Assembly (NCBI RefSeq): GCF_001884045.1
Contig: NZ_MACF01000072.1
Coordinates: 32,156-96,155, forward strand
DNA: 64,000 bases
Reading direction: 5' to 3'
Source of the DNA: Bacillus mobilis
GTDB lineage: Bacteria; Bacillota; Bacilli; Bacillales; Bacillaceae_G
Position 1 is the stretch's first letter. Each line of letters opens with the position of its first letter. A model generated the notes under the pieces. That model saw only the letters and a program-made list of their open reading frames with translations, did no database searches and had not been told where the DNA came from. The position numbers and the translations under genes were made by a program. Of this stretch, positions 37,495 to 47,328 are shown one piece after another.

Positions 37495-38244
37495 TTATGT
37501 CTTCGATTTATCTCTTAACACAGAGTTTATTTCGCTTATATCTGTGTGTTTTTCCAAAAATTGATTTTCTTTCTTTCTGAGTTCCATCATCCATCCATTA
37601 ATAACTGTTTCTATCTCTGCTTGATCCTTCATAATTCCTTGAACAGCTTGAAAAACAGGTGAATGTTGTTTTTCAGCATGCAGTTCACATTCTTTTTGAA
37701 GACGGTTTTTCCCTAGTACATACGTTATAAATGGCTTCCAATGCGATAAATGAAAATGATCACATGTTTTTTGCAAGAGTGCAGACTCAATCGTAACTAC
37801 ACTTTCCATTATGTCATCCATCGTTTCATGCGCTTTTTGATATAACATTATTTTGTGTTCATTAATTTCTTTAATTCCTTCAGCAAGCGCACGAATTAAA
37901 ACAATATCACGATTCATAGACAATAAATAATAATATAACCCGCTATAGTAATCACCAGCAAGCACTGTTAGCTGACGACGTTTATGCGATTCATTTGCTT
38001 CTTCCCCTGCTTTATTTGATACTCTTTCATGTGTATCAAGCGCAATTTGCACAAGCATAATCGTTACTACATAATGCTCAATTTGTTCTATATGTAAATT
38101 TGCACTTTTTAAAGCTCCATATAACAATGCTATTTTTTCTTCATCAATAAATGGTTCTTCAATATAATTTATAAAATAAGGATGGCGTAATTTCTCCATC
38201 AATTTCTCTCTTATACCCGCATACCCTCCGTAGATGTCACACAC
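37495..38244 (-). CDS. hepS: Heptaprenyl diphosphate synthase component I
   Basis: The 249-residue non-catalytic partner of HepT lacks Asp-rich motifs. The N-terminus [22 protein letters not shown] and the segment [18 protein letters not shown] match HepS. A GTG at 38244 has AAGGGTGA five nt upstream; another GTG three codons upstream overlaps that site, so the start is not certain. In B. subtilis mtrB lies between this gene and folE; the 212-nt gap here has no room for it. Confidence 0.9.
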   Translation of the reverse strand: MCDIYGGYAGIREKLMEKLRHPYFINYIEEPFIDEEKIALLYGALKSANLHIEQIEHYVVTIMLVQIALDTHERVSNKAGEEANESHKRRQLTVLAGDYYSGLYYYLLSMNRDIVLIRALAEGIKEINEHKIMLYQKAHETMDDIMESVVTIESALLQKTCDHFHLSHWKPFITYVLGKNRLQKECELHAEKQHSPVFQAVQGIMKDQAEIETVINGWMMELRKKENQFLEKHTDISEINSVLRDKSKT

Positions 38245-38421
38245 AAAAATCACCCTTGTTTTCTAATTCATAAAACTTATTATAACACATACATACTATT
38301 TTCTATAACCAAAACTTGGCTACTCTTTCCAAACTTCCACCGAACGAAATAACATCTTCCATTCTTTTTAGTAGTCTTTCTATTCTCACTCTGCCTTACT
38401 AAAACTATATCATTTATTTAT

Positions 38422-38459
38422 AAAAAAAAAAAAGAAAAGCAGTTTCCTACTTTTCTTTA
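38422..38459 (-). terminator. Terminator overlapping the folE stop
   Basis: AAAGAAAAG/CTTTTCTTT stem followed by T12 on the - strand. The folE TAA (38459-38457) is at the foot of the 5' arm. Confidence 0.75.
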
Positions 38460-39026
38460 CTTCGATTTAATAAAAGATAAAATTTCACTACGTGCTGCAG
38501 CATCATTTTCTAACACACCACGTACTGCTGTTGTTACTGTTTTCGCGCCTGGTTTTTTCACACCGCGCATTGTCATGCACATATGTTCCGCTTCTACTAC
38601 TACCATTACACCATGCGGCTCTAGTACTTCCATAATAGAATTCGCTACTGTTGATGTAATGCGTTCTTGCAGTTGTGGACGACGTGCAATTGTATCTACA
38701 GTGCGAGCTAATTTACTTAACCCTGTCACTTTTCCGCCTTGCGGAATATATGCAACGTGAGCAACTCCATAGAATGGAACTAAATGATGCTCACACATCG
38801 AATAAAACGGTATATCTTTTACTAGTACAAGTTCCTCGTGATCTTCTCCGAACACTTTATGCAAATGTTCTTTCGGATCTTCATGCATACCCGCGAACAC
38901 TTCTGCGTACATTTTTGCAACACGCTTTGGTGTATCAAGCACTCCCTCACGATTTGGGTCATCTCCGATTGCCTCTAAAATAAGGCGTACTGCATGTTCA
39001 ATTTGTTCTAAATTAACTTTTGCCAT
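38457..39026 (-). CDS. folE: GTP cyclohydrolase I
   Basis: The 189-residue zinc enzyme starts folate synthesis from [17 protein letters not shown], the zinc motif [43 protein letters not shown] and [13 protein letters not shown] are present. In B. subtilis it is mtrA, next to mtrB. Confidence 0.97.
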   Translation of the reverse strand: MAKVNLEQIEHAVRLILEAIGDDPNREGVLDTPKRVAKMYAEVFAGMHEDPKEHLHKVFGEDHEELVLVKDIPFYSMCEHHLVPFYGVAHVAYIPQGGKVTGLSKLARTVDTIARRPQLQERITSTVANSIMEVLEPHGVMVVVEAEHMCMTMRGVKKPGAKTVTTAVRGVLENDAAARSEILSFIKSK

Positions 39027-39096
39027 CCGCTAGCCCTCCCGAAAACCTAAAAGTGATACGAACACATTCTAGCATATTTATGTTTTTAAAAGCAAA

Positions 39097-39126
39097 AAGA
39101 AGAGTTCCCAAAAAGGAAACTCTTCT
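39097..39126 (-). terminator. Terminator after the HU gene
   Basis: AAGAAGAGTTTCC/GGGAACTCTTCTT stem with a T-run on the - strand, 20 nt past the stop. Confidence 0.85.
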
Positions 39127-39146
39127 TCCCTGTTAATATGTAAGGA

Positions 39147-39419
39147 TTATTTAACCGCATCTTTTAACGCTTTACCAGGTTTGAATGCAGGTACTTTACT
39201 TGCAGCGATTTCAATCTCCTCACCTGTTTGTGGGTTACGACCTTTACGAGCCGCACGCTCACGAACTTCGAAGTTACCGAATCCGATCAGTTGTACTTTA
39301 TCACCTTGTTTTAAAGCTTCTAAGATAGAATCAAAAACAGCGTCTACTGCTTTTGTTGCGTCCTTTTTAGAAAGGGAACTTGCTTCTGCAACAGCATTGA
39401 TTAAATCTGTCTTGTTCAT
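39147..39419 (-). CDS. hbs: DNA-binding protein HU
   Basis: The 90-residue nucleoid protein begins [25 protein letters not shown]. The DNA-binding beta arm is [27 protein letters not shown] very strong GGAGGAGGTGA precedes the ATG at 39419, consistent with high expression; the longer frame upstream is a chance extension. It lies between spoIVA and folE as in B. subtilis. Confidence 0.98.
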   Translation of the reverse strand: MNKTDLINAVAEASSLSKKDATKAVDAVFDSILEALKQGDKVQLIGFGNFEVRERAARKGRNPQTGEEIEIAASKVPAFKPGKALKDAVK

Positions 39420-39684
39420 GCCATTCACCTCCTCCCAAAGATAAGACTGTATAATGATCATAAAATGAGTCTTACTTTCATTTGTAGGCAATTTTTGCAA
39501 ATTCTATACTACAAAGATGTAGATAAATCATTATCAACGCCTATATTATACGATTCTCCTTTATAATTCAATATTTTTAAGGAAATTGTTACTCTTAAAA
39601 TGTGAAAATCTGATGAAACTTGACAATTTACAACAATATATTAGATAATGACTGTTTATTTTTCTATTTCTATACGTGAAAATC

Positions 39685-39718
39685 AAAAAAATCCCTCTAC
39701 GATGAGAGGGATTTTTTC
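39685..39718 (-). terminator. Terminator after spoIVA
   Basis: AAAAAATCCCTCT/AGAGGGATTTTTT hairpin one base past the spoIVA stop; symmetrical. Confidence 0.88.
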
Positions 39719-41197
39719 TTATAATATAATCGCAATTAATCCGCCAGATCCTTCATTAATAATTCTTTCTAGCGTTTCTTTTAATTTATATCTCGCATTT
39801 TCTGGCATTAAAGATAGTTTCGCTTGAATGCCTTCTCGAACAATAGAGCTAAGCGAACGTCCGAATATATCAGAATTCCAAATTGATAATGGGTCATCTT
39901 CAAAATCCTGCATTAAATAACGAACTAATTCTTCACTTTGCTTTTCAGTACCAATGATTGGCTCAAACGTTGACTCCACATCTACTTTAATCATATGAAT
40001 AGATGGCGCTACAGCTTTTAATTTCACACCAAACCTTGAACCGTGACGAATAATTTCTGGCTCATCTAAGCTCATGTCAGCTAACGCAGGCGCCGCTACA
40101 CCATATCCTGTTTGCTTTACCATACGCAGGGCATCCGCTACTTGATCGTATTCTACTTTCGCATGAGATAAATCGAGCATAAGCTTCAATAAATGATCTT
40201 TCCCTCTAATTTCCACCCCTACTACTTCTTTTAAAATTTGATCATATAATTCATCTGGTGCATATAAATCAATCTCTGCTACACCTTGCCCCATATCAAT
40301 GCCAGCTAGGCTCGCTCGATCAATAAATTCATACTGACTAAACTGCCAAACGACGCGGTCCACATCACGAAGACGTTTTATATCCTTTACAGTCTCTTGA
40401 ACAGCTTCTTGATAGCTTTGGCGTAACCAATGCCCTTCATTTAACACCATCACCCAGCTCGGAAGGTTAACATTCACTTCTAAAACCGGGAACTCAAATA
40501 ACGCTTCTCGAAGCACATTGTACACATCTGTTTCCCTTAAACTCTCTACACTCATCGCAATGACTGGGATATCATATTCTTCAGATAAACTTTGGCGCAA
40601 TTGCTCTGTATCTGGATGATACGGCTGTACAGTGTTGATGATCATAATGAAAGGTTTTCCGACTTCTTTTAACTCATTTACTACGCGTTCTTCTGCCTCT
40701 ATATAATCTCTTCTTGGAATTTCACCAATCGTTCCATCTGTTGTAATTACAACACCAATTGTGGAATGCTCTTGAATTACTTTACGTGTGCCGATTTCTG
40801 CAGCTTCATGGAATGGAATAGGCTCTTCATACCAAGGAGTATTAATCATGCGCGGGCCATTCTCATCTTCATAGCCTTTTGCTCCTGGAACCGTATATCC
40901 AACGCAATCTACTAATCGAATATTCACTTCAAGACCTTCATCTACTTCGATAGAAACCGCTTGGTTTGGAACAAACTTCGGTTCCGTCGTCATAATTGTA
41001 CGACCAGCAGCACTTTGAGGCAGTTCATCTTGCGCCCTTTGACGGTCAGACTCATTCTCAATATTAGGAATAACTACAAGTTCCATAAATTTTTTAATGA
41101 ATGTTGATTTCCCTGTTCGAACAGCTCCTACAACTCCAAAATAAATATCACCGCCTGTGCGTTCCGCAATATCTTTAAAAATATCTACCTTTTCCAA
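39719..41197 (-). CDS. spoIVA: Spore coat morphogenetic ATPase SpoIVA
   Basis: The 492-residue cytoskeletal ATPase forms the base layer of the spore coat around the forespore. Walker A GAVRTGKSTF (about 24-33) and the N-terminal EKVDIFKDIAERTGGDIYFG are near identical to the B. subtilis family. The C-terminal SGGLIAIIL region is used for membrane anchoring. It starts at TTG with GGGAGGGA upstream. It should be mother-cell (sigma-E) controlled; no clear -10/-35 was assigned. Confidence 0.98.
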   Translation of the reverse strand: MEKVDIFKDIAERTGGDIYFGVVGAVRTGKSTFIKKFMELVVIPNIENESDRQRAQDELPQSAAGRTIMTTEPKFVPNQAVSIEVDEGLEVNIRLVDCVGYTVPGAKGYEDENGPRMINTPWYEEPIPFHEAAEIGTRKVIQEHSTIGVVITTDGTIGEIPRRDYIEAEERVVNELKEVGKPFIMIINTVQPYHPDTEQLRQSLSEEYDIPVIAMSVESLRETDVYNVLREALFEFPVLEVNVNLPSWVMVLNEGHWLRQSYQEAVQETVKDIKRLRDVDRVVWQFSQYEFIDRASLAGIDMGQGVAEIDLYAPDELYDQILKEVVGVEIRGKDHLLKLMLDLSHAKVEYDQVADALRMVKQTGYGVAAPALADMSLDEPEIIRHGSRFGVKLKAVAPSIHMIKVDVESTFEPIIGTEKQSEELVRYLMQDFEDDPLSIWNSDIFGRSLSSIVREGIQAKLSLMPENARYKLKETLERIINEGSGGLIAIIL

Positions 41198-41394
41198 GTG
41201 ATTCCCTCCCTCAATATTTTTGGGAATAATTCCACGTTTATAGTCAACTAATACCTTCTCTAACGTTGCCTATAATATCTGATATAATATAATGGTATTC
41301 TAGAAGTTCGGACAATATATCATATAATTTTGTCCAATTTCATATGACTATTAAAAAATACCTTTTGTTTGCATCGCAAGTTGTGTAACATAAA

Positions 41395-41435
41395 AAACCT
41401 TTCTTCTAGAACTTATTCACTAAAAGAAAGGTTCA
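41395..41435 (-). terminator. Terminator after yphF
   Basis: AACCTTTCTT/AAGAAAGGTT with an 17-nt loop and T6 run on the - strand, just past the yphF stop. Confidence 0.75.
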
Positions 41436-41439
41436 TGAC

Positions 41440-42153
41440 TTATGATTTTAAAAAAATTGGTTCTCCATTCTTTACCGTATACGGTAAAGAATACGCAGGT
41501 ACAAATGGAGAATCGTTCGAAAGTATATTCCGAATATCTTCCCCCTCCTTAAATTGACCTTCATTTTTTTTCAACGCTTCATATAAATCGATTCGATAAT
41601 CAACATAAATTTCTCCCTTTTCATTGATTACAAAAGGAAGCCCTTTACCAGAATACGGACTTGTCACTTGCGGCACATCTTTATATCCTAGTTTTTTGAA
41701 ATCTAATTCATACACACCATCTGAAATTACCTTTTTAAAAGGTGGATATTGATGTTCATCCCGATACATCCTAAGTTTTAATGATAATTCCTGGATTTGT
41801 TCAGCCATCCTAACATCAATTAATTTTACTGTCGGGTTTGTTTCAACGTCTATTAATACGTATTGGTACACTCCTCCACTTTCATACGCATTTCCCGGCG
41901 CTTCTTGTATGTAACGCGGAGCAATCTTTTGAAAATCGATTGGATACTTTTGATAAATAGGCGTACTCATATCCCGCGTCTTAATTGGTAATATCCCATC
42001 ATTTTGCTCCTTAAATGTCGCTACAGCTTTTTGAACAACCTGTAGTTGATCTTCATAAGGAACAGCATTTTGTTTCATATTTTCTTTCGAATACAGACAC
42101 CCCGTTAAAAGGCTCATACAACAAAATATTAAAATAATATGGAATTTTTTCAC
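41440..42153 (-). CDS. yphF: Lipoprotein YphF
   Basis: The 237-residue lipoprotein has a signal peptide (about 1-20) and lipobox LLTGC. Two weakly similar halves are visible (QVVQKAVATFKEQNDGILPI... and ELSLKLRMYRDEHQYPPF...). Its function is unknown; it sits downstream of the yphE gene, in a sporulation gene neighbourhood. The GTG at 42153 has AAAGGTGA six nt upstream; a TTG two codons earlier is possible. Its 3' part contains a 24-bp perfect palindrome (41468-41491). Confidence 0.85.
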   Translation of the reverse strand: MKKFHIILIFCCMSLLTGCLYSKENMKQNAVPYEDQLQVVQKAVATFKEQNDGILPIKTRDMSTPIYQKYPIDFQKIAPRYIQEAPGNAYESGGVYQYVLIDVETNPTVKLIDVRMAEQIQELSLKLRMYRDEHQYPPFKKVISDGVYELDFKKLGYKDVPQVTSPYSGKGLPFVINEKGEIYVDYRIDLYEALKKNEGQFKEGEDIRNILSNDSPFVPAYSLPYTVKNGEPIFLKS

Positions 42154-42217
42154 TAGCAATCACCTTTTCATACTAATATAACTTGCTCCGTATGTAGCAT
42201 TTTCGAGACCATTCCCT

Positions 42218-42421
42218 TTACTGCTGTACTGGTCCACTAAATACAACAAGAAAAATAACAATTCCTGAAACAATCATAAGGGTGTACGCTACTAACGCTG
42301 TAATCCCTTTCAAAATTTTATTCTTTATTTTGTATCTACTTAGTAAAATAAAACTTACTGCAAAAAACATAAATCCAATTGCTCCTAAAGCAAACCACAT
42401 TTTTAAAAGCCCTTCTGACAT
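42218..42421 (-). CDS. yphE: DUF2768 small membrane protein YphE
   Basis: The 67-residue protein has two membrane helices (about 7-27 and 41-62) joined by SRYKIKNKILK. The length and position match B. subtilis YphE. AAAGGGG lies eight nt before the ATG. Its role is unknown; the gene is in a sporulation-rich operon. Confidence 0.82.
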   Translation of the reverse strand: MSEGLLKMWFALGAIGFMFFAVSFILLSRYKIKNKILKGITALVAYTLMIVSGIVIFLVVFSGPVQQ

Positions 42422-42569
42422 ATACACACCCCTTTTTATTAATCTATTTTTATACTATTTTAACAAATTAAAATCTTTAAACAAATACAAAAAGAATATT
42501 TTACTACAAATTACGAATATATAACTTTAATCAACAGACTTTTCTGCATCTTCCACTAATCTAGATAAA

Positions 42570-42606
42570 AATAAAACCGAAGCGAGTGTATCTCTCGCTT
42601 CGGTTG
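42570..42606 (-). terminator. Terminator after spoVIF
   Basis: AACCGAAGCGAG/CTCGCTTCGGTT stem followed by TTTTATTTTTA on the - strand, 84 nt past the spoVIF stop. Confidence 0.85.
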
Positions 42607-42689
42607 ACCAAATATGCCCAAAACAGCTCTATTCCCATACTTTCATGGCTATCATATGCAATCTACAAACTCTTTGTTTCTCATATATT

Positions 42690-42941
42690 TTATTTTTTAA
42701 ACATTTTGCTTAACGAACCAAAATCTGCGGGCATATTATTGTTAATGATCGCTTTTACAATTTGATCCTCTTGTTCTTTCGGCACTTCACGTCCTGCCAT
42801 AAGAGCCACTTGATGAATCAATTGACGTAGCACAGTCTCATCACGTAAATTCGCGTTTTGTACAGATGATGCTAATTTAAAAATATCTTCTTTATTCACT
42901 TTCGCTTCTTTTTCAATGTTATTAAAAATGTTATTATCCAT
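42690..42941 (-). CDS. spoVIF: Stage VI sporulation protein F
   Basis: The 83-residue protein begins MDNNIFNNIEKEAKVNKEDIF; RQLIHQVALMAGREVPKEQEDQIVKAI and the ending FGSLSKMFKK match SpoVIF, needed for proper coat assembly late in sporulation. The ATG at 42941 is preceded by GAGAGGGTGA. B. subtilis spoVIF is elsewhere, so this position is a B. cereus-group feature. Confidence 0.88.
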   Translation of the reverse strand: MDNNIFNNIEKEAKVNKEDIFKLASSVQNANLRDETVLRQLIHQVALMAGREVPKEQEDQIVKAIINNNMPADFGSLSKMFKK

Positions 42942-43015
42942 TCTTTTCACCCTCTCCTCAAGTTACTCTTCATCCTATGCAAAATTAAAAAAATGGTGAA
43001 AAGACCCATAAAAAT

Positions 43016-43054
43016 AAAAAGCGACAGAAGTACAAATGTACTTCTGTCGCTTTT
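43016..43054 (-). terminator. Terminator after gpsA
   Basis: AAAAGCGACAGAAGTAC/GTACTTCTGTCGCTTTT hairpin with T-run on the - strand, two bases past the stop. Confidence 0.9.
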
Positions 43055-43056
43055 CT

Positions 43057-44079
43057 TTAAAGTAAGTCTGGTATAGCTTCCACTTCATGTTTTCGAACAC
43101 GCCCCATCAATGAGCCTACTGCATCTTTCACATTATTCCCATTGAATAGCACATCATATAAAGCAGCTGTAATCGGCATTTCAACTTCCATTTTCTCAGC
43201 TAATTCGTGAGCAGCTTTCGTTGTTCTCACACCTTCTACAACCATACCCATACTTTCTAACACTTCTTCTAAAGAGTGCCCTTTTCCAAGCATATTTCCA
43301 GCGCGCCAATTTCGGCTATGAACGCTTGTACAAGTTACGATTAAGTCTCCCATTCCAGTTAGACCAGCAAACGTTAACGGATTTCCGCCCATCTTTCTGC
43401 CTAAACGAGCAATCTCTGTTAAACCACGTGTCATTAATGCTGCTTTCGCATTATCACCTAATCCAAGACCATCAGTTATTCCAGCAGCTAATGCGATAAT
43501 ATTTTTTAACGCACCACCAAGCTCAACTCCAACGATATCTGGATTTGTGTATACACGGAAGTAGCTATTCATAAACAAGTCTTGTACTTCCTCAGCCGCT
43601 TCCATACGCTTTGCTGCAGACGTAACCGTCGTCTCTTGACGTAAACCGACTTCTTCAGCATGACTCGGTCCAGACAGCACAACAACGTCTTTAATCAAGT
43701 TCTCTGGAATTTCTTCCTCAATCACTTCCGAAATACGTTTTGACGTACCAGGTTCAATTCCTTTACTTGCATGAACCCAAGTAATCGGACCCGCTACATA
43801 TTTCTTCATATCTTGCAATACTTCTCTGTACGCTTTCGTTGGCACTACAAGAAGTACTACATTTACATCTACTAATGCTTCTTCTAAAGAAGAGTAGGCT
43901 ACGATTGTGCTTGGCAATGTAATTCCTGGAAGGTATCGACTATTCTCATGTTTCGTATTAATCTCATCCATAAGTTCAGATCGATTTCCCCAAATTCGTA
44001 CATCATGTCCATTGTCAGCCAATACCATCGCTAACGCTGTTCCCCAGCTACCTGCTCCTACTACTGTGATTTTTGTCAT
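43057..44079 (-). CDS. gpsA: Glycerol-3-phosphate dehydrogenase [NAD(P)+]
   Basis: The 340-residue enzyme makes sn-glycerol 3-phosphate for membrane lipids. The Rossmann loop VVGAGSWGTALAMVLADNGH, SKGIEPGT, GPSHAEEV and LGGALKNIIALAAGITDGLGLGDNAKAAL (catalytic Lys) are present. It is 18 nt after der. Confidence 0.98.
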   Translation of the reverse strand: MTKITVVGAGSWGTALAMVLADNGHDVRIWGNRSELMDEINTKHENSRYLPGITLPSTIVAYSSLEEALVDVNVVLLVVPTKAYREVLQDMKKYVAGPITWVHASKGIEPGTSKRISEVIEEEIPENLIKDVVVLSGPSHAEEVGLRQETTVTSAAKRMEAAEEVQDLFMNSYFRVYTNPDIVGVELGGALKNIIALAAGITDGLGLGDNAKAALMTRGLTEIARLGRKMGGNPLTFAGLTGMGDLIVTCTSVHSRNWRAGNMLGKGHSLEEVLESMGMVVEGVRTTKAAHELAEKMEVEMPITAALYDVLFNGNNVKDAVGSLMGRVRKHEVEAIPDLL

Positions 44080-44097
44080 AAAATCACATCCTCTCCA

Positions 44098-45408
44098 TTA
44101 GTCTCTTGCTCTAGCGATAATGTGAATCGGCGTTCCTACAAAACCGAACGCTTCACGTAAACGATTCTTTAAGAAGCGCTCATATGAGAAGTGCATTAAC
44201 TCTGTATCGTTTACAAATATAACAAATGTTGGTGGTTTTACCGCAACCTGTGTCGCATAGAAGATTTTCAGACGGCTACCATTATGAGTTGGCGTTGGAT
44301 TCATCGCTACCGCATCCATAATTACATCATTTAATACGTTCGTTTGAATACGAATGCTATGGCTTTCATTTACTTCATTAATAACTGGTAATAATGTTTG
44401 TGTACGTTTTTTCGTTTTTGCAGATAAGAACACAATCGGTGCGTACTCTAAAAATTGGAAATGAGCACGGATGTTTTCTTCAAATGCTTTCATTGTTTTT
44501 TCATCTTTTTTCACTGCATCCCATTTGTTTACGACGATAATAACAGCACGTCCTGAATCATGAGCATATCCAGCAATTTTTTTATCCTGTTCAATAATTC
44601 CTTCTTCTCCGTCTAAAACGACTAAAACAACGTCAGAACGTTCAATCGCTCTAAGTGCACGAAGTACACTATACTTTTCTGTGCTTTCGTATACTTTCCC
44701 TTTTTTACGCATACCAGCTGTATCGATGATTACATAATCTTGACCATCTTTACTATATGGCGTATCAACAGCATCACGTGTCGTTCCCGCTATATTACTT
44801 ACAATTACACGTTCTTGACCAAGAAGTGCATTTACAAGTGATGATTTCCCTACATTTGGACGTCCAATTAAAGAGAAACGGATTGTTTCATCGTCATACG
44901 CTTCTTCTTCAATCTTCGGAAAATGATTTGCAGCTTCATCTAACAAATCACCAAGTCCTAAACCGTGTGTACCTGAAATCGGGAATGGCTCGCCAAATCC
45001 TAATGCATAAAAATCATAAATATCACTACGCATTTCGGGATTATCAACCTTATTTACCGCAAGTACAATTGGTTTTTTAGAACGATATAAAATTTTAGCA
45101 ACTTCTTCATCTGCTGCAGTTACACCATCGCGACCATTCGTCATAAAAATGATAACATCTGCTTCATCAATTGCTACTTCCGCTTGTTGACGAATTTGTG
45201 TCAAGAACGGCTCGTCTCCAATATCAATTCCACCTGTGTCAATAATGTTAAACTCATGATTTAACCATTCTCCCGCACTATAAATACGGTCTCGCGTTAT
45301 ACCTGGTATATCTTCTACGATTGAAACTCTTTCTCCAACAATTCTATTGAAAATAGTAGATTTTCCTACGTTCGGGCGGCCTACTATTGCTATTACTGGT
45401 TTCGGCAT
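44098..45408 (-). CDS. der: Ribosome assembly GTPase Der (EngA)
   Basis: The 436-residue protein has two tandem G domains. G1 motifs are GRPNVGKST (about 8-16) and GRPNVGKSS (about 182-190), with DTGG and DTAG switch motifs. A C-terminal KH-like domain includes [30 protein letters not shown]. It is required for 50S subunit maturation. It forms a der-gpsA operon. Confidence 0.98.
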   Translation of the reverse strand: MPKPVIAIVGRPNVGKSTIFNRIVGERVSIVEDIPGITRDRIYSAGEWLNHEFNIIDTGGIDIGDEPFLTQIRQQAEVAIDEADVIIFMTNGRDGVTAADEEVAKILYRSKKPIVLAVNKVDNPEMRSDIYDFYALGFGEPFPISGTHGLGLGDLLDEAANHFPKIEEEAYDDETIRFSLIGRPNVGKSSLVNALLGQERVIVSNIAGTTRDAVDTPYSKDGQDYVIIDTAGMRKKGKVYESTEKYSVLRALRAIERSDVVLVVLDGEEGIIEQDKKIAGYAHDSGRAVIIVVNKWDAVKKDEKTMKAFEENIRAHFQFLEYAPIVFLSAKTKKRTQTLLPVINEVNESHSIRIQTNVLNDVIMDAVAMNPTPTHNGSRLKIFYATQVAVKPPTFVIFVNDTELMHFSYERFLKNRLREAFGFVGTPIHIIARARD

Positions 45409-45446
45409 ATACTTTCATCCTTTCAACTTGCTTCTGTTTATTATGT

Positions 45447-45473
45447 AAAAAACCCTTCTTTGTGCAAGAAGGG
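45447..45473 (-). terminator. Terminator of the yphA-YIEGIA operon
   Basis: CCCTTCTT/AAGAAGGG stem with T6 on the - strand, 60 nt past the capping-subunit gene and 39 nt before der. Confidence 0.85.
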
Positions 45474-45532
45474 ATTTGCATTCCAGAATATTTCTCAACG
45501 TATCAAAACACCTCACATTATACCACACGTTG

Positions 45533-45718
45533 CTAATGTTTCACAATAATATATACATTCTCTTGTAAGCGATGCGCAATACCATCTAAAATTGCCTCTA
45601 AATTATTTGCAACAAATTCTAATTCCTCTGTCGATTCACAAGTAAACAAAGGGGCACCACCAGCAAATTTCTCCGGCGCTGTTGTAATAACTGCGAGAAT
45701 TACACTTTCTAACATCAT
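45533..45718 (-). CDS. Capping complex subunit for YIEGIA
   Basis: The 61-residue protein MMLESVILAVITTAPEKFAGG contains VFANNLEAIL-like text as FVANNLEAILDGIAHRLQENVYIIV. It is the small partner repeatedly found next to YIEGIA membrane proteins. It overlaps the preceding gene (ATGATG over the TGA). Its function is not established. Confidence 0.8.
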   Translation of the reverse strand: MMLESVILAVITTAPEKFAGGAPLFTCESTEELEFVANNLEAILDGIAHRLQENVYIIVKH

Positions 45719-46608
45719 CCCTTATCTCCCCTTCCTTTCGGGGCTTCCGATGACATATGAACAGCACTTTCTAACGTCGGCACATTCCCTATGACACCTA
45801 TCGCTTTCTCTGCATCTTGATCTTGTGGCAAGACAAAAATCCCAACCCTACCATCTTCTAAATCACGCTTTGCTAATGGCACAAGCGCCGGCGTGCCAGA
45901 ATCTCTATAAATCCCTAAAGCGACAGAAACATCATGTAAAATAGCTTGTCGTTGTCCTAAGTTTGAGATTGTCACCATCGCATCAATTGATTTCGGCCTT
46001 AAAATAAAGCCCATTCCATATTTCATAATTTCCTCTTGCCTTGCTGGCAATCCAATATTCATAATGTAAATATTATCAATATACAGCCCCGCTCCTTCAA
46101 AACGAAGTGGAACATGCTCGATATCGACAAGATCATGTAACCTTTTGCCCGACATTAATTTTTTCGCGATAATAAATGCGATGATAGCCATAATTACTCC
46201 AGCGATCCATGAACGGAACCCTATATATGCAAACGTCGTTGCAAACGACGTTAACATCGCCAAATAGTTCCGACTTTCAAAAACTAATGCAATCCCTTCA
46301 ATATATGTATTTCCACGCGGTACGAGCTCATATCCATCTAATTGTTGAAGTGTATTTCTTTCCATATTACGCACATCACGAAACTGTGTTGCTGCCAATG
46401 TAAGAAACGTAATAGCAGAAAAATCTTTTTTCAAAATTGACGGAATCGCAATTGCTCCTAAAGCCGCTGCAATTAACCCCATCGCAACGTGAATAATTTT
46501 CCCGTGGAGTCTCGTCGGATATTGACGCGTATCTGTCCGGAGCATTAGCACTCTCGTTACTGTCCCCGCTATTACTCCGCATAAAATGGCCGGTGTATAT
46601 TCAGTCAT
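45715..46608 (-). CDS. yphB: YIEGIA family membrane protein (YphB)
   Basis: The 297-residue protein carries the name-giving YIEGIALVFESRNYLAMLTSF. Several membrane helices lie in the first 160 residues, followed by a soluble C-terminal domain (FILRPKSIDAMVTISNLGQRQAILHDVSVALG). The family belongs to spore-formers; its function is unclear. It overlaps yphA by 8 nt and its small partner by 4 nt. Confidence 0.87.
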   Translation of the reverse strand: MTEYTPAILCGVIAGTVTRVLMLRTDTRQYPTRLHGKIIHVAMGLIAAALGAIAIPSILKKDFSAITFLTLAATQFRDVRNMERNTLQQLDGYELVPRGNTYIEGIALVFESRNYLAMLTSFATTFAYIGFRSWIAGVIMAIIAFIIAKKLMSGKRLHDLVDIEHVPLRFEGAGLYIDNIYIMNIGLPARQEEIMKYGMGFILRPKSIDAMVTISNLGQRQAILHDVSVALGIYRDSGTPALVPLAKRDLEDGRVGIFVLPQDQDAEKAIGVIGNVPTLESAVHMSSEAPKGRGDKG

Positions 46609-47212
46609 GTATTACCCTCGCCTTTCTTTTACGTGTTTTCCCTTTGAACTGTTCCATATATACTGATGCTTTTGCAATCCAAAACAAAATTGCCATAAAC
46701 AATGTAGAAACGGCGACGATATCAAAAAACGCTAAGCTACCGTAATCGTAAGGGAAGTGTAGTTTCCGAAAAATAAGTGTCACAAACAATTCTCCCTGTA
46801 ACATTCCTACATAAAGAGAACATAATCGTAATATGCGATCTTCGTGTAATAAAACCGATGCATACACAAGAGCACTACTTAACAAAAACAATCTGTCCAC
46901 CACAATCCAAATTGGATCATATACTTCTAACAAATGAAAACTTGTATATAACATTGCAATAATAAGTGCCGAAAGTAAGGTATATAATTTTTTCCAAATA
47001 GAATAGAGCGTGATTCCTATAAAAGCAACAATACAAAGCAAAAGTGCATTTACTGATACCGTGAATGAAGCAATCGTTACATGCAACGGAGAGCAAATAA
47101 TAAAAATCAATATACAGGCGCTTAGCTTCCACCGAATAGAATCCTTTTTCATAAAAAAAGTTACGACAATCCACCCTATCCAAGCAATAAAATAAAAAGT
47201 ACTCCCTTCCAT
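46601..47212 (-). CDS. yphA: Membrane protein YphA
   Basis: The 203-residue protein has about six membrane helices and a basic C-terminus (GKTRKRKARVI). Position and topology match YphA, linked to sporulation in B. subtilis. GGAGGTGA precedes two adjacent ATG codons, and the second (47212) has the better spacing. It is the first gene of the three-gene YIEGIA operon, divergent from ypzI. Confidence 0.8.
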   Translation of the reverse strand: MEGSTFYFIAWIGWIVVTFFMKKDSIRWKLSACILIFIICSPLHVTIASFTVSVNALLLCIVAFIGITLYSIWKKLYTLLSALIIAMLYTSFHLLEVYDPIWIVVDRLFLLSSALVYASVLLHEDRILRLCSLYVGMLQGELFVTLIFRKLHFPYDYGSLAFFDIVAVSTLFMAILFWIAKASVYMEQFKGKTRKRKARVIHD

Positions 47213-47328
47213 CATTTCACCTCCTATGTTTTCCATTATGGGAACTTTTTATGAAAGTTAATCCACTTTCTTCGCGCATAGTTTTTTCATATAACAGCAA
47301 CACTTTTAATAAGGAGGTGCTATTCATT

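Noticed and set aside
39627-39656. + strand promoter-like TTGACA-18-GATAAT in the spoIVA-HU gap
   Set aside because: No + strand gene follows; the region is A/T-rich, and it faces the spoIVA terminator.
47251-47328. Earlier start of ypzI
   Set aside because: The extra 26 codons overlap the yphA promoter side and lack conservation; AAGGAGGTG supports the ATG at 47329.
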